The notes: generated by a model not told the origin, from the sequence alone. 64,000 nt of DNA from Croceimicrobium sp963977415 (GCA_963977415.1 CAXBOS010000006.1:152507-216506), one strand, 5' to 3'; counted from the first letter of the stretch, positions 52,798 through 62,633 are shown. Numbers and translations are program-made.

Positions 52798-54849
52798 CTA
52801 AAGCAAACCCTTCTCCTCCAAAACCGCTCTTAATTTATTATGATCTTCCCAAAAGCGATTTTTAATCTTCTGCGTCAGTTTTTGGTATTCGGGTAACTTG
52901 TGCAAAGAAGCCATCAATGGATCATCCTCTAAAAGTAAAAACCAATACTGAAAATTATGCTGCTCAGAAAACTCCGCTAATTCTTTTAAAGCCAATTCGT
53001 TTTTTTGCTGATAGGCATAATTCACAGCAAGACTCGCGCTTCTGTAAATCGACTCATCTTGCGCACAGTAATCAGAGTAAGACTGCATAAAGCGCTCTGC
53101 TGCTTCTACCTTGCCCAGCTTCCGATATACAAAGGCAACTTTAGCATCCTCGTGTTCATAGAGTTTTAGCTTTTGGGACTCCCTGATACTTACCAGCTTT
53201 TCAAAATAGAAAAAGGCGCTGTCCCATTTTTCTTGAGCGTAATAAACTTTAGCTAAATCTTGTAAAATATCCAGTCGGGAAGTGTCTTTTTGCCACTCCT
53301 TTTCCATTAAATTTTGTGTACGCAACCAATTGCCATCTTGCGCAAAGCGAATAAATATTTTAAGATGTGGCGCGTAATAATTTTCAGGATAATAGCTTAA
53401 AGAGCGGTTCACAAAATCATAGGCTTCCTTAAAAAAGCCCGCCTGCACCAAGGCATTGCTAAGCTGCAAGTAACTATAACTACTCGTAATGGAATCTTTG
53501 GCCATCACCTCCAATTGAATTCCCTTTAAAGCATATTGCAAATACTTTGCGGTATTGGGCACGCGAAAAGCATAGAAATCGGAAAGCATTTGTATGGCCG
53601 AAGCAGAGTTTGGATTGTACTCGAGAGCTTTTTCTAAATGCGGCAGCGCTAGTCTGTTCTCCTTATTTTGCAAATAGTACAACCCCTTGGCAATTAAACT
53701 AATGTCCGACTTCGAATCGTATAAAAGCGCCTTATCGGCATAGCGGTTTATTTCATCAACATACTGTTTATCTTGTTGAAAGAGGTCTAAAAAATAATAG
53801 GCAATGGCTGTATGCGCATAGGCCAAAGCAAACTGATCATCGTAAACCAAAGCCTGATCAAAAAGAGAAATCGCTTCTTCCAAACCTTCCTTGCTTCGGG
53901 TATAATAGGGGTCTAAAGCCTGAAGGTATAAGTCATAGGCCTCCATGCTTTGAGTTGGCCTTTTCTCAATTAGCTCACGTTCTATCGGCCTAACAAAAGC
54001 GCTTATGGCTTTCGTTATTTCACGCGCCACATCATTCTGAATCTCAAAAATATCCTTAACCTCGCGCTTATACTGATGCGTCCATACCTGCCGATCCGCG
54101 GAAGCGTCAATTAACTGAATGTTGAGCATCACCTTATCGCCCACCTTCTGACCACTACCTTCCACCAAGTAGTTTACATTTAATTCCTTGGCTATTTCAA
54201 GAATGGATTTGCCCGAGTTGCGGTATTTCTCGGCCGAAGTGCGACTGATTACGCGCAAGTCTTTAATCTTTTGCAAATTACTCAAGGTAGATTCCATCAA
54301 ACCATTCACAAAGTAAAGATTGCTAGAATCGCTGCTTTCGTTTTTAAAAGGCAATACCGCAATTGACTTTTCTAAGCTATAGTCGACGCTAGAGGAACGG
54401 GGATAAAAAACCAGGCTAGCAATTATTCCTAAGATTATCGCCGAGACCACTAAGAGCCACTTGCGAGATTTTTTAGGCACTTCTACCAAATGCTCCTCCT
54501 CTTCCTGCATACCCATTTTTGCTACTTCACCGGGGGGGAAGCCATACTCTTCGCGAAAGCATTTAATAAAATAGGAAACACTGCCAAAGCCCACTTGATA
54601 AGAAACTTCTGAAACCGTTAAGGAAGACTCTTGCAGCACATCCATCGCCTTTTTTAATCTCAGCTGGCGGATAAACTGACTGGCGGAAAGCTCCGTTTCA
54701 TTTTTTATTTTTCGCAAAAGGCTAGAACGACTCATGTTCATGCGCTCTGCTAGTTCAGAAACACCAAAGTTTTCATCGGAAGCATTTTCGAGCACCAAGC
54801 TTTCCGCCTGCTCAATAAATTTCTTCCTACTATTTGGAGCTTCTGCCAT
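52798..54849 (-). CDS. AraC-type regulator fused to membrane helix, FlgO-like and TPR domains
   Basis: This 683-residue protein has an N-terminal AraC double HTH (LAERMNMSRSSLLRKIKNET; VSYQVGFGSVSYFIKCFREE) and a transmembrane helix at about residues 129-148 (WLLVVSAIILGIIASLVFYP). A periplasmic FlgO/adenylate-cyclase-associated domain follows (SIAVLPFKNESSD, YLVEGSGQKVGDKV), then a long TPR array. This is a one-component transmembrane regulator: DNA-binding domain inside, sensor outside. It is divergent from an ankyrin-repeat lipoprotein gene, a plausible target. Confidence 0.9.
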   Translation of the reverse strand: MAEAPNSRKKFIEQAESLVLENASDENFGVSELAERMNMSRSSLLRKIKNETELSASQFIRQLRLKKAMDVLQESSLTVSEVSYQVGFGSVSYFIKCFREEYGFPPGEVAKMGMQEEEEHLVEVPKKSRKWLLVVSAIILGIIASLVFYPRSSSVDYSLEKSIAVLPFKNESSDSSNLYFVNGLMESTLSNLQKIKDLRVISRTSAEKYRNSGKSILEIAKELNVNYLVEGSGQKVGDKVMLNIQLIDASADRQVWTHQYKREVKDIFEIQNDVAREITKAISAFVRPIERELIEKRPTQSMEAYDLYLQALDPYYTRSKEGLEEAISLFDQALVYDDQFALAYAHTAIAYYFLDLFQQDKQYVDEINRYADKALLYDSKSDISLIAKGLYYLQNKENRLALPHLEKALEYNPNSASAIQMLSDFYAFRVPNTAKYLQYALKGIQLEVMAKDSITSSYSYLQLSNALVQAGFFKEAYDFVNRSLSYYPENYYAPHLKIFIRFAQDGNWLRTQNLMEKEWQKDTSRLDILQDLAKVYYAQEKWDSAFFYFEKLVSIRESQKLKLYEHEDAKVAFVYRKLGKVEAAERFMQSYSDYCAQDESIYRSASLAVNYAYQQKNELALKELAEFSEQHNFQYWFLLLEDDPLMASLHKLPEYQKLTQKIKNRFWEDHNKLRAVLEEKGLL

Positions 54850-55073
54850 CTTGATTGTATGATTTCAAAATTAGAATTATTAGCCCTAGCAGAAGACAAA
54901 TTATCGCTATAAAAAATGTTTGACTCCGACGCTTGCCGCATAATTTAAACTTCTGCGCCATAATTTTCATCCGCTTTACAAAGCTTATTAATACTGCTTC
55001 ATGCCTTATATGCCTTGCTAGGCGGGCTAAACGACTTTTGCTGCAACAATTAAAATCATTTAAATCAACAATT

Positions 55074-55643
55074 ATGGAAAGTCTAAATCTCAAGCAAGTA
55101 ACAACCGTCTTTAGCCTCTTATTAATGGCTTGGGTGCTGCCCGCATGCTCACAAAATGCAAATAGTGAAACGGAGTCTAGTCTTAGCAAACCATCGGTAG
55201 ATATACATACTGCCGTTTTATATGGCAATCTGCCTGCGGTAAAAGAACACATCGCTTATGGTACTGATCTTAACCAAAAAGAACCCATGGGCGGCTCTAC
55301 CCCTTTAATTAGCGCCGCCACTTTTAATAAAATGGCAATCGCCCAAGCTTTAATCGAAGCCGGAGCCGACCTTAGTATTCAAAACAATGATGGTACAAGT
55401 GCGCTGCATGCTGCCGCCTTTTTTGGACGGGTAGAGATTGTGCAAATGCTAATCGATGCTAAAGCAGATAAATCTTTAAAGAATAACTTTGGGGCCACCG
55501 CCCAAGAATCTATTAGTGGTCCCTTCGCCGAAATGAAACCCATTTACGAAATGATGCAGCAGCAACTAGGCCCCTTAGGTTTGGAACTCGATTTTGCGGA
55601 ACTCGAAAAAAGCCGTCCCGTAATCGCCATAATGCTACAATAA
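55074..55643 (+). CDS. Ankyrin-repeat lipoprotein
   Basis: From the ATG at 55074 (189 residues) the protein has a lipoprotein signal (VFSLLLMAWVLPAC; Cys24). Three to four ankyrin repeats follow (GSTPLISAATFNKMAIAQAL; GTSALHAAAFFGRVEIVQML) and an alpha-helical tail. It should be a periplasmic or surface protein-binding module. The longer frame from 54933 lacks a plausible signal and is rejected. It abuts the acyltransferase gene (2 bp gap). Confidence 0.85.
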   Translation: MESLNLKQVTTVFSLLLMAWVLPACSQNANSETESSLSKPSVDIHTAVLYGNLPAVKEHIAYGTDLNQKEPMGGSTPLISAATFNKMAIAQALIEAGADLSIQNNDGTSALHAAAFFGRVEIVQMLIDAKADKSLKNNFGATAQESISGPFAEMKPIYEMMQQQLGPLGLELDFAELEKSRPVIAIMLQ

Positions 55644-55645
55644 GT

Positions 55646-56737
55646 ATGGAAAATACTACAAACGAAAGACGTTACGATATCGACTGGTTAAGGGTCATTG
55701 CCATTGGCCTCCTACTGGTTTATCACATCGCTATTATTTTTCAGCCTTGGGCAATGTTCATTGGCTTTATTCGAAGCGAAGAACTAATGGAAGGACTTTG
55801 GAAACCCATGACCATGCTTAATGTATGGCGTATCCCTCTGCTTTTTTATGTATCGGGAATGGGCCTTTACTTTGCTATGCGGAGACGAAACATAAAAGCT
55901 TTGCTTTTAGAGCGTGCACGTAGAATTGGGCTACCCTATATATTCGGAATTTTAGCCATTGTACCGCTGCACTTTTGGGTTTTCCAATCTTATTATAAAC
56001 AGCCCTTATCCTACATGCCTCATCCCGCTCATTTATGGTTTTTGGGAAACCTGTTAATTTACATTTCTATCCTTTTTCCCTTATTCTTTTACCTCCTGAA
56101 AAAAGAAGAGAGTACATTTAAAGTGACCCTTAAACGCCTTATGCAGTCACCCTTGGGGCCAATGTTACTATCCGTGTTTTTTGTGTTAGAAGTTCTACTT
56201 GTGAAACCGCCAATATTTGCCCTGTACGCGCAAACCCTGCACGGCTATGCACATGGTTTTCTCGCTTTCTTTTTCGGTTTTCTATTGGTCTATATCGGTC
56301 CAACTTTTTGGTCTACCATGCTTAAATGGAAGTGGCTATACCTGGGCTTGGCCTTGGCCATGTATCTCTTGCGATTATTCGTATTTGAAGGCGATTCACC
56401 CCTCTATTTAATGGCAATTGAATCAAATTTCTGGATTTTTGGCATTTTTGGCATGGCCTACCGCTATTTAAATAAACCCAGTTCCGCCCTAAGCTACCTC
56501 AGCAAAGCGGTGTATCCCGTTTACATTATCCACATGTTGGTACTGTATTTTGGCACCAGTCTTATTCTGCCTTTGGCGCTGCCTATCTTCCTAAAGTTTG
56601 TGCTTATTGTGGTTTTCACTTTGCTCACCTGCCTGCTTATTTATGAATTCATTCTTAAACGAATTCGTTTTCTCAGCATCCCGTTTGGTATGAACTGGCG
56701 CCCCAAAGCGAGCCGTTCCAAGCAAGAAAAAAACTAG
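55646..56737 (+). CDS. Acyltransferase family 3 membrane protein
   Basis: This 363-residue protein has about ten membrane helices and the acyltransferase-3 start RRYDIDWLRVIAIGLLLVYH (with the family R/H region). Later blocks are FYVSGMGLYFAMRRRNIKAL and LSKAVYPVYIIHMLVLYFGT. Members transfer acyl groups to sugars or lipids at the membrane; OpgC- and OafA-like enzymes belong here. It is co-transcribed with the ankyrin lipoprotein gene. Confidence 0.88.
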   Translation: MENTTNERRYDIDWLRVIAIGLLLVYHIAIIFQPWAMFIGFIRSEELMEGLWKPMTMLNVWRIPLLFYVSGMGLYFAMRRRNIKALLLERARRIGLPYIFGILAIVPLHFWVFQSYYKQPLSYMPHPAHLWFLGNLLIYISILFPLFFYLLKKEESTFKVTLKRLMQSPLGPMLLSVFFVLEVLLVKPPIFALYAQTLHGYAHGFLAFFFGFLLVYIGPTFWSTMLKWKWLYLGLALAMYLLRLFVFEGDSPLYLMAIESNFWIFGIFGMAYRYLNKPSSALSYLSKAVYPVYIIHMLVLYFGTSLILPLALPIFLKFVLIVVFTLLTCLLIYEFILKRIRFLSIPFGMNWRPKASRSKQEKN

Positions 56738-56762
56738 CAAAAAAGGGTATCATTTAATTTAT

Positions 56763-56853
56763 TTGGGCCTGCCCCTCTGGGTCGGGCTATACGCTGCAAG
56801 TCCTCGCTCGTACCTCGCTGTGGGCTTTCCGCTGCTATCCCTCAGGCGGGCCG
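56763..56853. repeat. ~90-bp dispersed repeat, copy 1
   Basis: A GC-rich element beginning GGGCCTGCCCCTCTGGGTCG and ending CCCTCAGGCGGGCC. It matches the element at 62545-62633 at all but about seven positions, in the same orientation. Its ends are imperfectly inverted (GGGCCTGCC against GGCCCGCC). Such elements are widespread in intergenic regions of Flavobacteriia genomes. Confidence 0.85.
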
Positions 56854-56918
56854 ACTACTAGGTGCAAAGCCTATCTTAGCCTACTATATGAGCGGAATAT
56901 TATGAATTATCACCATTT

Positions 56919-57956
56919 ATGAAGACTAAAAAAATGCTCAAATTCCTTCTCCCCATTGGGGGAATAGTCTCCTTATTTTTCGTGCCTTGGCTTATCGTAA
57001 AGGCCTGGCTTATGCCCTTGCCGGATACCGTTCAAGAACAGGTAAATCAGGCCCTCCATTATCATTTCGAAGGTATCGTCGTTTACGTTGACCAATCTGC
57101 GCAAGCACCCCAATTTTACGCGGCTGGCTGGCATAATAGAGAAAACAAAATACCCGCCGACCCGCAGGCTTTATTTAAAATTGCTAGTATTGGCAAACTC
57201 TACAATGCGGTGGCTATTGCAAAGTTGGTGCATGCACAGCGCTTGTCTTTAAACAAAAGCCTCGCCCATTACCTCCCCGAATTAAAGGGGAGAATTGAAA
57301 ATGCCGAGAACATCAACTTAAGCATGTTGGTACAGCATCGCAGTGGAATTCCCAACTTCACCAATACGCCAGACTTTTGGACCAAGCCGCCCTCTAGTAG
57401 GCAAGATGCGCTCGACCGAGTGCTCGATTTACCCGCTAACTTTCAGCCCGATCAAGATTACGAGTATTCCAATACCAATTACCTACTCCTCGAAATGATT
57501 ATGGAACGCGTTTTAGGCTTTCCTAGCTTTCAATACATAAAAGAGGAAGTGTTAGAACCTTTACATCTGCAAAACACTTTCTTCTCACTTAAAGAGGTGA
57601 ATTTGGACCGCCTAATGAGTGGCTATTATGTAGGTATAGAAGAAGATATAAAAAGCGCCGATTACGGCTCTATGATTGCCAGCGCCCAAGATGTTGGAAT
57701 ATTTATACGCGCCTTAAATGATGGTTCTCTTTTTAGAGCGGGAGAACAAGAAGTCTACTCTTCCATTTATGTGTATAATCACACCGGTTTAATTCCCGGC
57801 TACCAAAGCATTGCCGAATTTCATCCCGAAATTGACGCAGTAATTATTCAGTTTACGAATACCACCGATTTTGACGGCTATAATTGGAGTCTGTCAGAAA
57901 TTATCTATCATCGTATTGTCAAAATTGTGAAGAAGAAAATAGCCGAAACAGAATAG
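56919..57956 (+). CDS. Serine hydrolase of the beta-lactamase class C / D-Ala-D-Ala peptidase family
   Basis: This 345-residue protein has an N-terminal hydrophobic anchor (LLPIGGIVSLFFVPWLIV) and the three catalytic motifs: S90-x-x-K93 (ASIGK), Y183-S-N185 (YEYSNTNY) and H288-T-G290 (NHTGLIPG). This set marks a class C-type serine hydrolase active outside the cytoplasm; an esterase, peptidase or beta-lactamase cannot be told apart by motif. Its stop lies 4 bp before the broken gene at 57961. Confidence 0.88.
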   Translation: MKTKKMLKFLLPIGGIVSLFFVPWLIVKAWLMPLPDTVQEQVNQALHYHFEGIVVYVDQSAQAPQFYAAGWHNRENKIPADPQALFKIASIGKLYNAVAIAKLVHAQRLSLNKSLAHYLPELKGRIENAENINLSMLVQHRSGIPNFTNTPDFWTKPPSSRQDALDRVLDLPANFQPDQDYEYSNTNYLLLEMIMERVLGFPSFQYIKEEVLEPLHLQNTFFSLKEVNLDRLMSGYYVGIEEDIKSADYGSMIASAQDVGIFIRALNDGSLFRAGEQEVYSSIYVYNHTGLIPGYQSIAEFHPEIDAVIIQFTNTTDFDGYNWSLSEIIYHRIVKIVKKKIAETE

Positions 57957-57960
57957 ACAA

Positions 57961-58437
57961 ATGCTAGTAATAAGAGCGCAAAATTGGAATAAATCCCTTT
58001 CGCTAATAAGTGCGATACTAGGCCTTATTTTTAGCTCTTTTTCCTTCGGAAGCCTGCTCGATTATATTTTACTGTATGTATTCGATTGGAAAACATGACT
58101 GTTTGAGCCTAAGCCACAAAACTTTTGGCTTTCTGCTCTGGCAAGCATTCCTTTCATTATCGCAGCCAATATTAGTTTTGTAGTTCGCGCCCACAATGGC
58201 CTTTTAGAAGCCGGAATTAAACTCCCTTTTAAAAAACGCTTATATCGACGCATCGCTCTTACAATCAAAGATCAGCCTAAGCTTTCCATAGAACAAGGAG
58301 AAGACCTGTTTTTTAATCTCTACGCTCGCGGAGCGATGGAATTAGAAATTCTCGTAGATCGAAAACCCAATTCCAGCCCTATTAAAGATACCTTAGAAAA
58401 TCTTAAAAACAGAGAGTTAAAAGCTTGGTACAGCTAA
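57961..58437 (+). pseudogene. Membrane protein gene interrupted by an in-frame opal codon
   Basis: The frame from ATG 57961 runs to TAA at 58435-58437 with one interruption, TGA at 58096-58098 (codon 46). Before it are a hydrophobic helix (SLISAILGLIFSSFSFGSLL) and YVFDWKT. After it come LFEPKPQNFW, a second helix (LASIPFIIAANISFVV) and a soluble tail ending ELKAWYS. Restoring TGG gives a smooth 158-residue protein with two membrane helices. It follows the serine hydrolase gene by 4 bp, so it was probably translated with it. No family was recognised. Confidence 0.7.
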
Positions 58438-58462
58438 TTAATGGGCATTAAAAAGTGGGCAT

Positions 58463-61400
58463 CTAAGCTTGCTTTAATATCCTGTCTGTGTAAACTCCAA
58501 AACTCCCTTGTACCCGCACCAAATACATAGCAGGCTCCAATAATTCTAAATTTAAAGTTAGTTCTTGCTCACCATAGGCCTCTTGCTTTAAGCTTTGTAC
58601 CAACTGTCCCGCCATGTTGATAATCTGTACTTCTACTGCTCCTTGCGTGCTCTCGGGTAAGCTAACCCAAAACTGATCACGTACCGGATTGGGATAGGTT
58701 CTTAGCTCTACCGTGGTGTTATCTATAGGCTCGGCTGCACTGAGGGTTTTCGCCGAAATAGCACTCGTCTGGCAAGCACCAATACTGTCCATTACCCGCA
58801 AGAAAACTTGATGATAACTACTATTTCCGTGTATATCGGTCGCTATTAAATCGAGGGCTTGTGCCGCTTCGCCTTTCACTTCCATGCGTAAAGAAAAACC
58901 ACCGCTATTACCGTTAAGCGTATTGCGCACAGCCAGCATTATTTCATTTTCACCCGACTGTAAATAGGCCAGCGCGGCACTATCTAAAAGGCCAAAACTA
59001 CGGGTGCTATCACTGCCGTTTTCAAAGTCTGTATCGCCAAAATGAAAACTATGCAAGGAACCAGGGCCAGTAGCCGCAATACCCCAAACATTTTCACGCG
59101 CAATTAAATGTCCATTTAGATAGATTTCCATATCGTCATCTACCCGCATCCACAAGCGTAAATCTGACCAGTAATTTCCTTTTAAAATAAACTTCTTGCG
59201 GTAAAACTCTACGCCCGAAGCACATTTTATCACTTCCGCGCCCGCTACCGAATCGATGGTTTTCCATGGCTTGGGTTGTCCTACTTGAGCGAAACTCGTA
59301 AAGGAGCTTTCGGTGGGTAAAACTTGCGCGCCCGTCCAGGGGAAACTGAGGGCACTAAGGGTAGAAACTAAACTGCTTTTCTCCCAGCTGCCGTCGCTAA
59401 CTATATTGGTATTAAGACTAGTTTCTAAATCCATCTTAAAACTAAAACCACCCACATTACCCGGGCCGCCATTGCGCACTACTACTAAAATTTCATTGTT
59501 TCCCTGAGTAAAATAATGCCCCAAAGGCAAACCATTGATTAAGCCAAAAGGCGTTGTTCCCTGCGGGCCATTAGTATAATTTCCGCTCGCGTCAATTTCA
59601 AAAGAATGCACTGCTGCTGCGCCTGTGCGTGGAGCGCCCCAAACATTTTCGCGCGCTAATAATTTACCGTTAATGTAAATCTCCATGTCATCATCTACCG
59701 TTACCGCGAAGGTGGCTTTTAAAACATCTCCACTTAGCTGAAGCTCTTTTTTGAAATATTGCACCCGTGAATCGGCCTTTATCACTTGCGATCCCGTTAC
59801 CGCATCCAAAGAATGCCAGCGGTAAGGCTGACCAATTTCTACTGGCTGATTGTAGGTGCTATCGTGAGGGAAATCGCCCGCTCCCAACCAAGGCCAAGTC
59901 ATGGCGTTTACCAGAGACGTGTAGCTGCTCTTAAGCCAACTACTATCGGAGCTAAAGGTTAATAAGCCCTCGCCTTCTAAATCGGAACAATCGAAGTTTT
60001 CTTCACTCAAATGCAGTTGAATCGAACCGCCGCAATTGTCTTGCATGCTACTAACAAAATCACTGGCTTGCACTTGTAGCTGACCATTGGCATCTAAATA
60101 AGCCTTATGCTTTTTCAGGCTAAGATGGGGAGCCAAGGTATCGCTTAAAAACACTTTAAATGTGGCACTATCGCACTGAAAATGGTCGCAAGCATAGAGC
60201 ATTAAATCTAGCTCCACACTATTTTGCCCCGCTGGTAAGTCGCTACAGTCCAAGCTTTCGCGCGATAGGTAAAGTTTAGTAATACGTTTATCATCCGAGC
60301 TACCTGCATCTACCGCTTCCAGGGCGATTTGTGCCAATCCCTGCGCATCTAGGGAAACCGAAACACTTTGCGCTATTGCCTTAGGAGCCACTGCATCGCT
60401 GGGAATGAGTTTTAAAAATATTGGCATTTCGCTAAGCGTTAAACTCACGCTATCACGCTGTATGGCTAATATGCTTAAGCGTGCTTGGGTGGAGTCACTT
60501 TGCACTTCTGCGAGAATGGCTCGACCCATACCGGCGGTGGTAAAACGGTAATTATTAATCACCCGCGCTCGAGAAGTCGCCGACCAAATGGCGTAGCAAA
60601 TGCTATCGGTATCGCGGTGACGAAAACGGTAGGCGCGCAAATCGGTATCCGCTAAATATAGTTCGCCTTCAAAAAAGTATTCCTTTAAAATCTGTCGCAT
60701 ACCGCTGAGGTAGAAATACGACTTTTTCGGTTGGTGCTGATTCCACTTTTCTTGCGTTAAGCCACTACTATTATACTGATTAGGATTAGCGGCGTTTACA
60801 TCACGCAGCATATACATTTGTGCCCGATCGATGCCGGATGCAGCAATTTCCAAAAAGCTCCGCAATAACCATTGCGACTGGACTTCTAACTCATCGTTAG
60901 TACCGATGGCGGGGGCGGCTTGTGGGGAGTTGGGATTCGTATCATAACCGAACTCCGAAAGCCAAATTTCCTTGCCCGGCAGCCAAGTATTGCGGTAGTT
61001 TACGATACGACGCAACTTTCCTTTCAAATCATCTTCTTCGGGACTAAGCCCTTTGCTGGCATTACTAAACTGTCCGCCACCCGTATTGCTATAATGGTGG
61101 AAATTGAGCACGTCGAAAGGAAAGCCACTTTGGCGATTGTACTCCGACCATAAACGTATTCCTTCTACATAGTTTAAATCGAGGGAAGCCAAGCCTGGCA
61201 GTACCATTTTCATATTGGGGTCGGCGGCTTTCATGCCGAAGCCAGCCCCTAAAGCTCCTTCGTGCCCGTCACAATCGGCACTGCTCATGGCGGCTAATTC
61301 GAAAGGGCTGAAATAACCCTCACGGCCACGCCACCACTTATCGGGTTCATTCCAATTTTCCAAATAATTTATAAAACCTAAGCCCGATTTCGTGCTTTGT

Positions 61401-62380
61401 CCGGCTCTTAATTTTAAAAAAGACGGTGCCACACTTGTTTGTCCATAGCGCGCCGCAAATTGAAACATATACTCGGCGTGTTCTCTATAGCTTGCCGGAT
61501 CGGCAGGATCTTTAGCCAAGCGTATCGGCTTAGAGTCATCGTTTAAGCTATCGCGAATATGTGGCGGACTGCCTTGCAAGCAGGGAGCAATCTCTACTCC
61601 ACTTTGAACGAGCTGTCCGTAATAATCGTCAAAATTCCAAGTACTCACATAAGAAGGCGCGAAGGCGTATTCACTCTGCGGAAAACCAGTATAGCCCGCC
61701 TGCCCATTACCTTCATCCCAGTCCCAGCGGTGATATTCGCGCAAAGTACCTGCAGCAGTGCTGAGCATGTTTTTAGGATCATCAACAAAACCGTTAATAC
61801 CCATCAGCTGGCCCATGGTCACCTGCGCTGGATTTTGCGCCAAGGGAATTTGCGTTTTACGAGTCCCAAGAGCCGTTCCGTACAACACAATCTCATTAAT
61901 GGCCGCCTGCGGGTGACGGAAATCGAGGCGCAAAAACTTAAACGTATCTTGAATAGGAAATGCCTGCCACTGATTATAACGGTCGGTCACCAAGTTGCCT
62001 AGAAACACCCAAGCTGAAGGATCGCCAGCATACACACGAATCGTATCCTTACCATTGGAATCGTAATACCATAAATCCTCTAGGGCATAGTCTTCAAAAA
62101 GCTTTATTAAAATCGAAGCCGGATTGTAAATCGGATTATAAGTCTGATCGAATTTGCTAGTAACTGCACCACCCTGTCCCGCGCGTGGATCCCCAGCTAA
62201 AACCTGCTCGTCCACCAAATGGTTGGCATCACCCCTAATTCCTAGGTTTACGATGTTAGAATCGCTTAATGTGACTTTATTTTGCGCGTTCAGCCCCCCT
62301 ACTAAGGAAAAACCAAAAAACAGGAAATAGAAAATTTTGGAGCTAAAAAAGCTAGAAACTAGTCGATAATAATTTCTCAT
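58463..62380 (-). CDS. Secreted multidomain glycoside-hydrolase-like protein with T9SS sorting domain
   Basis: This 1305-residue protein has a signal peptide (IFYFLFFGFSLVGGLNAQ), an N-terminal beta domain and a TIM-barrel glycosidase-like core. Expected clan GH-A acids are E345 (LENWNEPDKWW) and E476 (EIWLSEFGYDT). HYR-like modules follow (DCSDLPAGQNSVELDLML). Two ~165-residue beta-sandwich repeats come next, each with VDDDMEIY(I/L)NG and ARENVWG, inserted into the second HYR-like module. A final type A T9SS domain begins VELRTYPNPVRDQFWVSL. The substrate is unknown; the family is GH39-like at best. Confidence 0.85.
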   Translation of the reverse strand: MRNYYRLVSSFFSSKIFYFLFFGFSLVGGLNAQNKVTLSDSNIVNLGIRGDANHLVDEQVLAGDPRAGQGGAVTSKFDQTYNPIYNPASILIKLFEDYALEDLWYYDSNGKDTIRVYAGDPSAWVFLGNLVTDRYNQWQAFPIQDTFKFLRLDFRHPQAAINEIVLYGTALGTRKTQIPLAQNPAQVTMGQLMGINGFVDDPKNMLSTAAGTLREYHRWDWDEGNGQAGYTGFPQSEYAFAPSYVSTWNFDDYYGQLVQSGVEIAPCLQGSPPHIRDSLNDDSKPIRLAKDPADPASYREHAEYMFQFAARYGQTSVAPSFLKLRAGQSTKSGLGFINYLENWNEPDKWWRGREGYFSPFELAAMSSADCDGHEGALGAGFGMKAADPNMKMVLPGLASLDLNYVEGIRLWSEYNRQSGFPFDVLNFHHYSNTGGGQFSNASKGLSPEEDDLKGKLRRIVNYRNTWLPGKEIWLSEFGYDTNPNSPQAAPAIGTNDELEVQSQWLLRSFLEIAASGIDRAQMYMLRDVNAANPNQYNSSGLTQEKWNQHQPKKSYFYLSGMRQILKEYFFEGELYLADTDLRAYRFRHRDTDSICYAIWSATSRARVINNYRFTTAGMGRAILAEVQSDSTQARLSILAIQRDSVSLTLSEMPIFLKLIPSDAVAPKAIAQSVSVSLDAQGLAQIALEAVDAGSSDDKRITKLYLSRESLDCSDLPAGQNSVELDLMLYACDHFQCDSATFKVFLSDTLAPHLSLKKHKAYLDANGQLQVQASDFVSSMQDNCGGSIQLHLSEENFDCSDLEGEGLLTFSSDSSWLKSSYTSLVNAMTWPWLGAGDFPHDSTYNQPVEIGQPYRWHSLDAVTGSQVIKADSRVQYFKKELQLSGDVLKATFAVTVDDDMEIYINGKLLARENVWGAPRTGAAAVHSFEIDASGNYTNGPQGTTPFGLINGLPLGHYFTQGNNEILVVVRNGGPGNVGGFSFKMDLETSLNTNIVSDGSWEKSSLVSTLSALSFPWTGAQVLPTESSFTSFAQVGQPKPWKTIDSVAGAEVIKCASGVEFYRKKFILKGNYWSDLRLWMRVDDDMEIYLNGHLIARENVWGIAATGPGSLHSFHFGDTDFENGSDSTRSFGLLDSAALAYLQSGENEIMLAVRNTLNGNSGGFSLRMEVKGEAAQALDLIATDIHGNSSYHQVFLRVMDSIGACQTSAISAKTLSAAEPIDNTTVELRTYPNPVRDQFWVSLPESTQGAVEVQIINMAGQLVQSLKQEAYGEQELTLNLELLEPAMYLVRVQGSFGVYTDRILKQA

Positions 62381-62544
62381 GCGGAATTCGTTTGATTGGT
62401 GGATACGCTTATAAGGCTCTCATAATCTAGGCATTATGTATTGTTTATCCTAGCCTAAAAACCGTTCATCGAGAAATTAGTGTCGTTTATCGAAAAAACA
62501 CTTCGTTTAACGGTTTATAAATCCTAGCGTGGGCTGTTTGTTTT

Positions 62545-62633
62545 TTGGGCCTGCCCCTGCGGGTCGGGCTATCCGCTGCAAGTCCTCGCTCGTACCTTGC
62601 TGTGGGCTTTTCGCTACTATCCCTCAGGCGGGG
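62545..62633. repeat. ~90-bp dispersed repeat, copy 2
   Basis: Same element as at 56763-56853, same orientation, about seven differences. It lies 165 bp upstream of the glycosidase gene start and 108 bp from the end of a decayed IS200-type transposase gene. The rest of 62381-62740 holds no gene I can support. Confidence 0.85.

Noticed and set aside
57961..58437. Recoding of TGA as Trp or selenocysteine
   Set aside because: All other genes here use TGA as stop normally, the position has no selenoprotein motif, and no stem-loop was recognised after the codon. A nonsense lesion is simpler.
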